The notes below the pieces were generated by a model that was not told where the DNA came from, ran no database searches, and saw only the letters and a program-made list of their open reading frames with translations. Made by a program: the position numbers and the translations under genes. DNA of 32,408 nucleotides. Origin: an uncultured Mediterraneibacter sp. Lineage in GTDB: Bacteria; Bacillota; Clostridia; Lachnospirales; Lachnospiraceae. Location of the stretch: the NCBI GenBank assembly GCA_944375765.1, contig CALWAR010000099.1, positions 1 through 32,408 of the forward strand, read 5' to 3'. Shown here piece after piece: positions 16,125-23,657 of the stretch (position 1 is its first letter; the number at the start of each line of letters is the position of its first letter).

Positions 16125-17663
16125 TCAGTTCAGCGTTTCTCCATCAGAGAGCGTACCGCCTTCCTCTACGATATTCGCCAGATCGATGATCCGCTGCAGC
16201 TCCGTCTCGTCAGGATACATGACGTACAGAAGCTGACTTGGCGCAGAGTAACAATAATCCTGTCCGTCGGTCCCTGAGAGGGCAACCGACTGTATCGTCC
16301 AGTCAGCATTAGAGCCGAGCTGATTTCGTATAAGTGCATTGAGCTGGCCCTGAGTGACATTCGTCTCTACATCCTTGCTCACCTGGTTCATGATCGAGCC
16401 TGCCCGGACGAGCATTGTGGGCGACATCATTTTTTTGAGCATCCCGGTGATGACCGCCTGCTGGTTCTTTCCACGCTGATTATCGCCGTCTTCCAGATTG
16501 TGCCGTTCCCTGCTGAACGCCAGCGCCTGTTGTCCGTCAAAGTGGTTCGTCCCCTCCTGAACCTCCATCACAAAGCCCGACTCGTCGCCTGTAGAAAACG
16601 CATATTCGGACTCTACGTCGATCCCGCCGAGGATATCGACAATGTCGATCAGCGATGTAAAGTTCAGTCTTATATAATAATTAATATCTGTCTCATACAG
16701 CTCGCCGAGCGTCTCCATCGACGTTTCTATGCCGTACACGCCCGCATGCGTCAGTTTGTCCATCGCCCCCTGCTGGACATCCGGCCCGTACAGCGGTAAA
16801 TAACTGTCTCTCGGCGTAGTGATAAGGAGGATCTGATGTGTTGTCGGATTGACGACTGCGATAATGTTCACGTCGCTCCGGCTCGTCTCGGTCACTTCCC
16901 CGTATGTATCTATACCGCTGATGTACACTGTGAACGGTTCTCTTGTCAGTGAGTCGTCGCTTCCGCCGCCCAGATCGATCTCTGTCCTGATGTCCATCTC
17001 ATAGATGATCCTTGTATTATCTGCAAATCCCTCTGCGGCGTCCTCCATAAGTTCCGTATATGCTTCATTGTAAATGATCGCCTGCACGTTTCCATTCATC
17101 AGCGCCTGCGCCTGATCCTGCACAGAATCACATTCTGTCACATTGAGCGTAGTATTAAGTTCTTCCTCGATGTTCGTCATCGATGTCTGGATATTATCGC
17201 CGCCCTGCTGGAACTGAACGCCGAAGTTATAGTCCATGGCGTCTTCGATCGTCTCTGCCGGATCGTCTGCAAGGACCGCCACAGCCATCTTGTCCACACG
17301 GATATTCCCGCCGGTGATCAGCGCGAGCATATTATTGGTTTCCGCTATATAGTAAGTTCCCAGAGTCAGGATGCTCACTATGCACAGGCTGTATATCTTC
17401 CCTGTGGTTCCCCGTCTTTTCCTGGCCGCCTGGGAGGTGAACGTGATACACCAGAGGAAAACAAGCGCCATCGCAATAAGCGCGAGATAATTTAGAGGCA
17501 GCATGTTGAGCAGCAGGACGACGATCATAAATATGACGCTGATGACAGCCTGTAATATCAGGCAGAACGAGCCAAACTTATTGGTTGCTGTGCGTTTGGA
17601 ATATTTCCCGGTATTTTTACTATTCCGCCCGGCACGTTCCGCCGGCCTGCGTTTTTTTGCCAT
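16125..17663 (-). CDS. LytR-CpsA-Psr (LCP) family glycopolymer ligase, CpsA-like, 512 aa
   Basis: LCP enzymes move lipid-linked teichoic acid or capsule onto peptidoglycan outside the membrane. A basic N-terminus (about 1-35) is followed by three membrane segments (about 33-110). An extracytoplasmic accessory region (about 115-235, with AVLADDPAE and NVQAIIYNEAY) resembles the accessory domain of streptococcal CpsA. The LCP domain follows: YISGIDTYG, RSDVNIIAVVNP, LITTPRDSYLPL, DKLTHAGVYG, INYYIRLNF, IVDILGGIDV, and ALAFSRERHN with its conserved Arg residues. The ATG at 17663 has AAAGGGA about 8 bases upstream; a TTG two codons earlier is too close to that site. It ends at a strong terminator, and the next operon makes the polymer it probably attaches. 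Confidence 0.95.
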   Translation of the reverse strand: MAKKRRPAERAGRNSKNTGKYSKRTATNKFGSFCLILQAVISVIFMIVVLLLNMLPLNYLALIAMALVFLWCITFTSQAARKRRGTTGKIYSLCIVSILTLGTYYIAETNNMLALITGGNIRVDKMAVAVLADDPAETIEDAMDYNFGVQFQQGGDNIQTSMTNIEEELNTTLNVTECDSVQDQAQALMNGNVQAIIYNEAYTELMEDAAEGFADNTRIIYEMDIRTEIDLGGGSDDSLTREPFTVYISGIDTYGEVTETSRSDVNIIAVVNPTTHQILLITTPRDSYLPLYGPDVQQGAMDKLTHAGVYGIETSMETLGELYETDINYYIRLNFTSLIDIVDILGGIDVESEYAFSTGDESGFVMEVQEGTNHFDGQQALAFSRERHNLEDGDNQRGKNQQAVITGMLKKMMSPTMLVRAGSIMNQVSKDVETNVTQGQLNALIRNQLGSNADWTIQSVALSGTDGQDYCYSAPSQLLYVMYPDETELQRIIDLANIVEEGGTLSDGETLN

Positions 17664-17717
17664 TATCAAAATCCCTTTACTAATTTTTCTATACTCCGGA
17701 CAGCCGCAGTCCTTAAT

Positions 17718-18635
17718 CTAGCTGTACAGTCTGGACGGGTACATGCCCTTTTGTATCAGCTCTCTGATTGCTCCTGCCGCAACTTCTCTGTCCTCTTTAT
17801 ATGTGACGCCAAACCACTGATCGTCGGATCTGAGCACTTTCACGCTCAGTCTGCCCCTGTCCAGAAAGTCCCCTATGATCGTTGGAAGAAGATATTCTGC
17901 TTTCAGATCTTCCGCTGAAGTCTCTTTCAGAAAAGCGTCAAATCCGCTCTTTAGAATATCGAAGAACGCCGGGGGAAATCCCCACATGTTCATGGATACC
18001 GGGGAATACGGATCAAGCTGCGTAACGTCCGCCCCCTGTCTTATAACTGCACGCTCTCCGTCTTTTTCGATATTATGCGTCTCAGTAATGCCCGAAAGCA
18101 TGCCTGCCCCGTCTACCCGGCACACCCCCCGGGTGACGCCGCCGTTATCACTCAGAGTGTTTTTCAGCACAAAGCTGACCATACAAATCTGTATTGTACC
18201 AGTATCAGGAGTACTTGTCAAATAAGAATACGCTTCGCGAAAAGCGTTTTTCCCATAATAGTCGTCCGCATTTATCACCAGGAAAGGGGAATCCACGGCA
18301 TCTTTGCAGCACAGGATAGCCTGTCCTGTCCCCCACGGTTTCGTCCGGCCTGAAAATTTATCTCTGTATATATCAGGAATATCAGTAATCTCCTGATAGA
18401 CATATGCCACGTCGACCTGCCGGGCGACCCGGTCTCCTATGGCTTTTCTGAATTCTTTTTCCAGATCCTCCCGTATCACAAAAACGACTTTATCAAATCC
18501 CGCATTTACTGCGTCATAGATCGAATAGTCCATTATGATCTCTCCGTTCGGCCCGACCGGGGCAAGTTGTTTGATCCCGCCGCCAAAACGTGTCCCAAGT
18601 CCCGCCGCCATAATGACAAGTGCCGCTCTGCTCAT
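17718..18635 (-). CDS. Sugar-phosphate nucleotidyltransferase family protein, 305 aa
   Basis: Makes an NDP-sugar or similar activated precursor from NTP and a phosphorylated substrate. The nucleotide-binding signature is LVIMAAGLGTRFGGGIKQL, a variant of GxGTRxxPxTK. PWGTGQAIL and FLVINADDYYG supply base and metal contacts. The C-terminal part lacks the left-handed beta-helix of GlmU-type enzymes. The substrate cannot be called from sequence; an NDP-hexose or CDP-polyol precursor for the surface polymer is an inference from the LCP gene 54 bp downstream. The ATG at 18635 has GGGAGG 7 bases upstream. No terminator is seen between it and the HPr gene. Confidence 0.88.
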   Translation of the reverse strand: MSRAALVIMAAGLGTRFGGGIKQLAPVGPNGEIIMDYSIYDAVNAGFDKVVFVIREDLEKEFRKAIGDRVARQVDVAYVYQEITDIPDIYRDKFSGRTKPWGTGQAILCCKDAVDSPFLVINADDYYGKNAFREAYSYLTSTPDTGTIQICMVSFVLKNTLSDNGGVTRGVCRVDGAGMLSGITETHNIEKDGERAVIRQGADVTQLDPYSPVSMNMWGFPPAFFDILKSGFDAFLKETSAEDLKAEYLLPTIIGDFLDRGRLSVKVLRSDDQWFGVTYKEDREVAAGAIRELIQKGMYPSRLYS

Positions 18636-18742
18636 AAGACTTCCTCCCGTTTATCCCTGCTCTTTCCGGATATTTTCATCCGATTATCTGCCGCCCTGCT
18701 GTAGATCAGATCACGCCAGGATGCGCATCGGCAAAGCCCCTG

Positions 18743-19018
18743 TCACTCTCCAAGCCCGTCCTCCACAAGACTGAGCATCGCTTTCAACGCCTCTTCTTCA
18801 TCTGCTCCCTCGGAGACGATCTCTATCTCATCTCCGCTCTTTATGCATGCGCCCAGTACACTGAGCACGCTCTTTGCGTTCGCTGTTACATCCTCATGTT
18901 TTGTCTTCTTATGGACTGTAATCTTACAGTCAAACTGCATTGCTGTCTTACAGAACAGGCCTGCCGGCCTCAGATGAAGACCGGTCGGATTCTTGATCTT
19001 CACTTTTCCGCTAACCAT
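18743..19018 (-). CDS. HPr family phosphocarrier protein, 91 aa
   Basis: A small phosphocarrier of the PTS type. The active-site histidine is His15 in NPTGLHLRPAGLF. A serine in NAKSVLSVLG (Ser50) matches the HPr kinase site (Ser46 in classical HPr), the shift being due to a short insertion near HEDVTA. The C-terminus ends LVEDGLGE. The ATG at 19018 has GGTGG about 7 bases upstream; the longer open frame runs back into cdaR and is rejected. Keeping His15 argues against Crh. It is 37 bp after cdaR and probably co-transcribed. Whether it is the cell's main HPr or a dedicated regulatory copy is unknown. Confidence 0.93.
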   Translation of the reverse strand: MVSGKVKIKNPTGLHLRPAGLFCKTAMQFDCKITVHKKTKHEDVTANAKSVLSVLGACIKSGDEIEIVSEGADEEEALKAMLSLVEDGLGE

Positions 19019-19055
19019 CGTATATCCACCACTCCTTATGTTTTCTTCTGCACTT

Positions 19056-20456
19056 TTACTCTGCCGTCCGCTGTCCCTGCTCCTCTTCTGTCTGCGTATC
19101 TCCCTGTGTTTCAGGCTCGCTTTCTGAGTCGGAGCTGCTCTGAGTACCGTCCTGGTTCTGATCGCCGGAACCATTCTGCGTTCCGTCTCCGTCCTGAGGC
19201 TGCTCTTCTTCCTTTTCTACCAGAGTAAGCGTTACCACAGCCTCAGATGTCAGGGTAATACCGTCCGGGACATTGACGTATACCGGAATTTCATATGTTC
19301 CCGGCCGCATGTAGCCGCTCAGATCAACAGACACAGCATTGCTGATGTCCAGCGTCTCGAGCGCTGCCTGATCGCCGCTGAATCTCAGGGATATCTCCGC
19401 ATCCGGCTCATAGTTCGCCTGCAGGCTATTTACGAGATTATTCAGTCTGATCGAACTGACGAGCAGTGTGATCGTCCTGGTCCCCTCTTCTTCTACCAGG
19501 GCAGTGATATTGACCGTGCTGGAATTGGTGTCGACCAGCCTGACCCCGTCCGGCAGGTACAGCGTGATATCAACCGCCTGCTCTACAGGATCCTCCGCGC
19601 CGGAAACGCTGATAGCAGACGCAGGGATACTGATCTCTTCCACATCTTCTAAATCCTCGTCACTTCCGTATATCTGCACACTCTCGGGCTCGACCGTGTA
19701 TCCCGTATACTGATATCCCTCTGCAGGCCGTCCCGAAACGCCTGCCACGACGACCGGAACACTCTTCTGCCGCAGAATCTCGATCGAGACTGTCAGGCCG
19801 TTTTCACCGAGATTATTTTCCAGTTGGTTCTGGCTCAGTTCGTTTCCGTTTACATCGTACAGGACAAGAGCAGCCTGCAGTTCTTCGCTCTGTGAAATAC
19901 CGTCTATATCCACTTTTGCCGCCGCCCTGTATATCTGATCCAGCAGTGACTCAGCGCCTGTGATCGTCACGTTCTCAGGATCGACTGTTACTTCTCCCAT
20001 AATGTATCCGTCGCCCACGTCTCCGCCTGTCTCAGCCGTGAGAGGAAGTACTTTCCGTCCGGACTTTTCCCGCTGGATCCGGAGATTGCGCGGAACGGCT
20101 TCTGCGGACTCGTACTGTCCGATGTATTCGGGGATCGTTATCGTGACGGGCACAAGGCCTGTGCTTGTATCCATCTCAGCGATATCCGCCGTAGCTATGA
20201 TATCGTCTGCCGTGAGCTTCTGCCGTGTTTCACGGTTTGCGTAGACGACTACGCTGACGGAGTCTTCGCCGATAACCTGATAAACGTCTCCCGCAGAAGT
20301 GATAATGTCCTCATTTACGATCGTGACCGGGATGCCTGAAAAGGTCTGGCTTCCGACCGGATTGTCCAGATTCACCACGATCAGCCACAGGAACGCCGAA
20401 AAGATAAACGCCATGATTTTCAGGCCCAGATTCGTTGTAAGCTTGTACTTTCTCAT
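19056..20456 (-). CDS. cdaR: CdaR (YbbR-domain protein), regulator of diadenylate cyclase, 466 aa
   Basis: One N-terminal membrane anchor (about 9-30, LGLKIMAFIFSAFLWLIVVN) is followed by an extracytoplasmic array of about four YbbR domains, recognisable from repeated strands such as GIPVTIVNED, VPVVVAGVSG and IPVYVNVPDG. CdaR binds and controls CdaA in Bacillota. The last 50 residues or so are low complexity, rich in Glu, Gln, Asp and Ser. The start at 20456 gives the common ATGA overlap with cdaA. An ATG four codons earlier (20468) sits directly against its ribosome site and is less likely. Confidence 0.94.
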   Translation of the reverse strand: MRKYKLTTNLGLKIMAFIFSAFLWLIVVNLDNPVGSQTFSGIPVTIVNEDIITSAGDVYQVIGEDSVSVVVYANRETRQKLTADDIIATADIAEMDTSTGLVPVTITIPEYIGQYESAEAVPRNLRIQREKSGRKVLPLTAETGGDVGDGYIMGEVTVDPENVTITGAESLLDQIYRAAAKVDIDGISQSEELQAALVLYDVNGNELSQNQLENNLGENGLTVSIEILRQKSVPVVVAGVSGRPAEGYQYTGYTVEPESVQIYGSDEDLEDVEEISIPASAISVSGAEDPVEQAVDITLYLPDGVRLVDTNSSTVNITALVEEEGTRTITLLVSSIRLNNLVNSLQANYEPDAEISLRFSGDQAALETLDISNAVSVDLSGYMRPGTYEIPVYVNVPDGITLTSEAVVTLTLVEKEEEQPQDGDGTQNGSGDQNQDGTQSSSDSESEPETQGDTQTEEEQGQRTAE

Positions 20457-21316
20457 TTTCTGCGCCATCCTTTCCGTATAGAAAATCTCTTCTGCTCCGA
20501 ATTCCTATACTGAATCTGGCTCAGTTTTTCCCTGAGTTCCTCACGCTTCACTCCCCTTGTCAGCCTGCCTCCCAGGGCTACTGATACAAGCCCTGTCTCC
20601 TCAGAAACGGCGATGACCAGGGCGTCGCATACTTCGCTCATGCCAAGCGCAGCCCTGTGACGCGTGCCAAGGTCCTTGCTGATACTCATATTATCTGACA
20701 GCGGAAGATAACAGGTCGCAGATGTGATCCTGTTGCCGCGGATGATCACCGCTCCGTCATGAAGCGGCGTATTATGCTCAAATATATTGATAAGAACCTG
20801 GGAGGACACTTTACAGTCCAGTTCGATCCCGGTCATCTCATATTCGTTAAGCCGTATCGCCTGCTCTACCACGATCAGAGCGCCTGTGCAGACGCTGCCC
20901 ATCTCATAGCACGCCGCCACGATGCTGTCGGCAGTCGCGTCAGAGAAGCGCTCGTTCTCCCTGCTCTTGTCGAACGGGTTGATATTGCTGAGCAGGTTCT
21001 TCTCGCCCAGTTTCTCAAGAGCTCTGCGCAGTTCCGGCTGGAACACCACGATCGCTGCGATCGCCAGCACATTGATCGACTGTGCGGCCAGATAGAGTAT
21101 CGTGTGCATCTGGAACAGCCACGCCAGCAGGATAAACGCTCCCAGCATGATGATCCCTCTGAGCAGCATCCATGCTTTCGTATTCTTGATCCACAGCATG
21201 ATCTCATACAGGATCACAGTCAGGATGAGGATCTCTACGATATCCTTGATCTCAATGGCCGGAAAGTACCTAACATTTGTGTAATTGTCTATGAAGTTCC
21301 TCAGCCAGTCTATCAT
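20453..21316 (-). CDS. cdaA: Diadenylate cyclase CdaA, 287 aa
   Basis: Makes c-di-AMP from two ATP at the membrane. Three N-terminal membrane helices (about 30-95) are followed by a DAC domain with the two signature motifs: Asp187-Gly-Ala in HNTPLHDGAVII and Arg219-His-Arg in GTRHRAALGMSE. VFQPELRRALEKLG links the membrane part to the catalytic domain, as in CdaA generally. The ATG at 21316 has GGTGGTGGAG upstream (TGGAG at 6 bases). An in-frame GTG at 21331 has no ribosome site. It overlaps cdaR by four bases. c-di-AMP controls potassium, osmotic balance and wall homeostasis in this phylum. Confidence 0.97.
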   Translation of the reverse strand: MIDWLRNFIDNYTNVRYFPAIEIKDIVEILILTVILYEIMLWIKNTKAWMLLRGIIMLGAFILLAWLFQMHTILYLAAQSINVLAIAAIVVFQPELRRALEKLGEKNLLSNINPFDKSRENERFSDATADSIVAACYEMGSVCTGALIVVEQAIRLNEYEMTGIELDCKVSSQVLINIFEHNTPLHDGAVIIRGNRITSATCYLPLSDNMSISKDLGTRHRAALGMSEVCDALVIAVSEETGLVSVALGGRLTRGVKREELREKLSQIQYRNSEQKRFSIRKGWRRK

Positions 21317-21336
21317 GCTGTGCTCCACCACCTTGT

Positions 21337-22482
21337 TTACTCTGTCCTGTCGTTCTCCTGCAAAAGTCCCAGCTCTTTACCCAGGCTTCTTGTCAGCAGT
21401 ATTTCTTCTGTATTTGTATCCACAGTCCCGCCCGGAGCATTATTTGCGCTCCTTCCGGGCTGTGCCGACCGCCCCGGGCTTCCCGCATTTCCCGCCGCAG
21501 CCTGTCCCGTCCTCTCGGGCCGACTTTGTGCCCCGGCATTTTTATCTTCCTGAGACTTACGCCCGGTTATCCGCTTCACTTCTTTTTCAGGCGCCGAGAC
21601 TCCGACTTTCGGAACTGCTTTGACATAATAATAGTATTCATCATCCTCAAATTGTATATTCTCCGTCCGCGAATAATCCATGGAGAAAAAGATCAACTCA
21701 AGCACGAGCCCGACGACGATCCCCAGAACCGCGCTCGCGATGATCGTTGTGTAAGAGATACCCGTCTCCAGCACAATGTTTCCCGCTGACGCCACGGTCA
21801 CGCAGACTACCGAGCCGACTGCGGATGCGATCTTCCACGCGTGGTTCACCGCTCTTGTGCGCACAACATTTACCACCAGGATGCCGATCACTACAGCGCC
21901 GACCATGAGCCACATCTCTTTGCTGCTGAACACCTGCCTTGTAAAGCTTATAAGACTGTCCGCCATGCTGTCCGCATCTGCACTCCGCAGTACTGTAGCC
22001 GAGGTCTTGACATAATCGATCATATAAAATGAGATGATTCCGCAGGCTGCGGGCACGATCCAGACAGGAGTGCCCAGCAGGCCGAATATGACCGGGACTA
22101 CAAACGGGATCTTCAGGCCGAATGCGATCGCAGATAAGAGGACGATCCATGCTTTTTTCGGCGTGAACCGGAAATAAAATATATACATGAGCAGGAAGAT
22201 CACGAGCGATACGGCCGCGATCGGCATAGACAATGCATAAAAATGCACAAGCACCAGAACTGTAGCCGCCATGACCATCACGATCATGGGGAAAAACGTA
22301 CAGATCACCGCAAGGCCTGCCGTGCAGGCTACAGACGACGCCATCTCCATGAATCCGACATTGGCATTGATGAGTCCGAACAGCAATAATCCCAACAGGA
22401 ACTGCAGTACCTTTAATATATACGCTGAGTATCTTGCATATATCTCCTGCAGCTTTTCGCGCCAAACTAATAAAGTGCTCAT
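21337..22482 (-). CDS. Uncharacterised polytopic membrane protein upstream of cdaA, 381 aa
   Basis: About nine hydrophobic segments fill residues 20-270. They are followed by FEDDEYYYYVKAVPKVGV and a cytoplasmic tail of about 100 residues, hydrophilic and rich in Gly, Ala, Arg and Gln, ending LLTRSLGKELGLLQEND. I do not recognise a named family. The ATG at 22482 has AGGAGAAA upstream and overlaps the end of the preceding small membrane gene by four bases; cdaA starts 20 bp after its stop. The close packing suggests a link to c-di-AMP signalling or the membrane complex, but this is inference. Confidence 0.88.
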   Translation of the reverse strand: MSTLLVWREKLQEIYARYSAYILKVLQFLLGLLLFGLINANVGFMEMASSVACTAGLAVICTFFPMIVMVMAATVLVLVHFYALSMPIAAVSLVIFLLMYIFYFRFTPKKAWIVLLSAIAFGLKIPFVVPVIFGLLGTPVWIVPAACGIISFYMIDYVKTSATVLRSADADSMADSLISFTRQVFSSKEMWLMVGAVVIGILVVNVVRTRAVNHAWKIASAVGSVVCVTVASAGNIVLETGISYTTIIASAVLGIVVGLVLELIFFSMDYSRTENIQFEDDEYYYYVKAVPKVGVSAPEKEVKRITGRKSQEDKNAGAQSRPERTGQAAAGNAGSPGRSAQPGRSANNAPGGTVDTNTEEILLTRSLGKELGLLQENDRTE

Positions 22483-22883
22483 GGTCTGTTTTTCTCCTTT
22501 TTACTATTCATCTTTTCCAGACGGGAGAGGTCTCTTACATATTTTTTCACCCGCTGTTTAGCCTGGATATGCTTTCTTTTATAGAAAATACCGGCGCCGA
22601 TACCGTAGATGATCAAAAGGCTCAAATAAATCCCCGCTGCGATTATCAGGAGGATCAAAAGCTTCATTATCGTGATGCCCTCTACGACTGTTTCCCCGAA
22701 GCACAGAAAAAGCAGCGCCGCTGTGAGGCAAAAGCCGATCGAGATCCATATCAGAGTGATCCATGTGTTCAGGCTGGCATAATCTTTCTGGTAGTAACTG
22801 TTGATCTTGAGATCTTCTTCGCCGTATCTCTTTTCGTAGATTGCAGCCTTTGTCATCAGACGTATCTTTCTCTTATCCAACAT
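22479..22883 (-). CDS. Uncharacterised small membrane protein, first gene of the cdaA operon, 134 aa
   Basis: A basic N-terminus (MLDKRKIRLMTKAAIYEKRY) is followed by two or three membrane segments (about 40-62 and 72-98) and a basic, coiled-coil-like C-terminus ending EKMNSKKEKNRP. No family is recognised. The ribosome site is weak (GAGAGGAC about 12 bases before the ATG); an ATG nine codons later is possible. It overlaps the following membrane protein by ATGA and so belongs to the cdaA operon. Confidence 0.8.
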   Translation of the reverse strand: MLDKRKIRLMTKAAIYEKRYGEEDLKINSYYQKDYASLNTWITLIWISIGFCLTAALLFLCFGETVVEGITIMKLLILLIIAAGIYLSLLIIYGIGAGIFYKRKHIQAKQRVKKYVRDLSRLEKMNSKKEKNRP

Positions 22884-22944
22884 AACGCTTTACAAGTCCT
22901 CTCTATGTACCGTTTTTATATCCTATTTTAGTCCATTATGTTTT

Positions 22945-22959
22945 AGTATATCATATACT
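22945..22959. repeat. 15-bp perfect palindrome at the comF end and cda operon upstream region
   Basis: AGTATAT-C-ATATACT is symmetric about one base. It touches the comF stop and lies 62 bases upstream of the first cda operon gene. The single-base centre cannot form an RNA hairpin, so a protein-binding operator is more plausible than a terminator. Function is unproven. Confidence 0.5.
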
Positions 22960-23657
22960 CAGATGCCTTGTCCAATGCTTACGGTCAAAAAGTAGACATT
23001 TTGGGCCCCGGCGATCTTCAGGACTTTTGCCGCGTGCTCCAGTGTTGCTCCGGTCGTATAGATATCGTCTATAAGGAGTACGTTTTTACAGGGCTTCCAG
23101 TCTTTTGAAACACCAAAAGCGCCTTTCAGATTCTTCTTCCTTTCACCCCGGCCCAGTTTTTTCTGCGGGGCTGTCTTTTTGATCCGGCGCAGCACTTCCC
23201 GACGCACGGGGATCCCCGTCAGTTCCGACAGTTCCCGTGACAGGATCTCGGACTGGTTAAACCCCCTCTTTCTCAGGCGGGACGGATGAAGAGGGATCGG
23301 TATGATCTCATCAATCTGCCATCTTTGGATCTGGCCGCCGTACTGTTCGGCAAGCTCCCCGGCAAATATCCTCCCCCAGCTCCGCCTGTTTTTGTACTTG
23401 AACCTGTACAGCGCACCGGAGACAGGCTCCTGATGGAGCCAGATATTTTTCCCCTGACTGACGGCATGATCCGACAGGCTGCAGTCAGCGCAGTACTCTT
23501 GCGTTTCCCTTTTCAGCGGTTTCCCGCAGTGCATGCAGCGCGGTTCTCTGATATATACGATCTTTTTTCTGCAGCGTCCGCATATGCCCTCCGGCGATAT
23601 CTTCCCGCAGAACGGACATACTTTCGGATACAGAAGATTTAATAAGAACGCCGGAAT
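22959..23657 (-). CDS. comF: ComF family protein (phosphoribosyltransferase-like competence protein), probable AUU start, 232 aa
   Basis: The C-terminal half is a type I phosphoribosyltransferase fold with VLLIDDIYTTGATLEHAA. IIPIPLHPSRLRKRGFNQSE is a hallmark of ComF. The N-terminus is a Cys-rich zinc region. The first ATG (23534) begins inside it, at CMHC. In the same frame upstream lie YPKVCPFCGK and CGRC, the first zinc ribbon usual for ComF. That extension has no ATG, GTG or TTG. The best initiator is ATT at 23657, with AAAGGA (23670-23665) at an ideal 7-base spacing, giving a start of the form (M)PAFLLNLLYPKVCPFC. It overlaps the last 19 bp of recD2. ComF aids DNA uptake in competent bacteria; the role here is unknown. 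Family call sure, start less so. Confidence 0.88.
   Translation of the reverse strand: MPAFLLNLLYPKVCPFCGKISPEGICGRCRKKIVYIREPRCMHCGKPLKRETQEYCADCSLSDHAVSQGKNIWLHQEPVSGALYRFKYKNRRSWGRIFAGELAEQYGGQIQRWQIDEIIPIPLHPSRLRKRGFNQSEILSRELSELTGIPVRREVLRRIKKTAPQKKLGRGERKKNLKGAFGVSKDWKPCKNVLLIDDIYTTGATLEHAAKVLKIAGAQNVYFLTVSIGQGI

Noticed and set aside
22959-23534. comF starting at the first ATG (191 residues)
   Set aside because: It would cut off the first CxxC pairs of the zinc region, which are intact in the same frame just upstream; kept as a fallback only.
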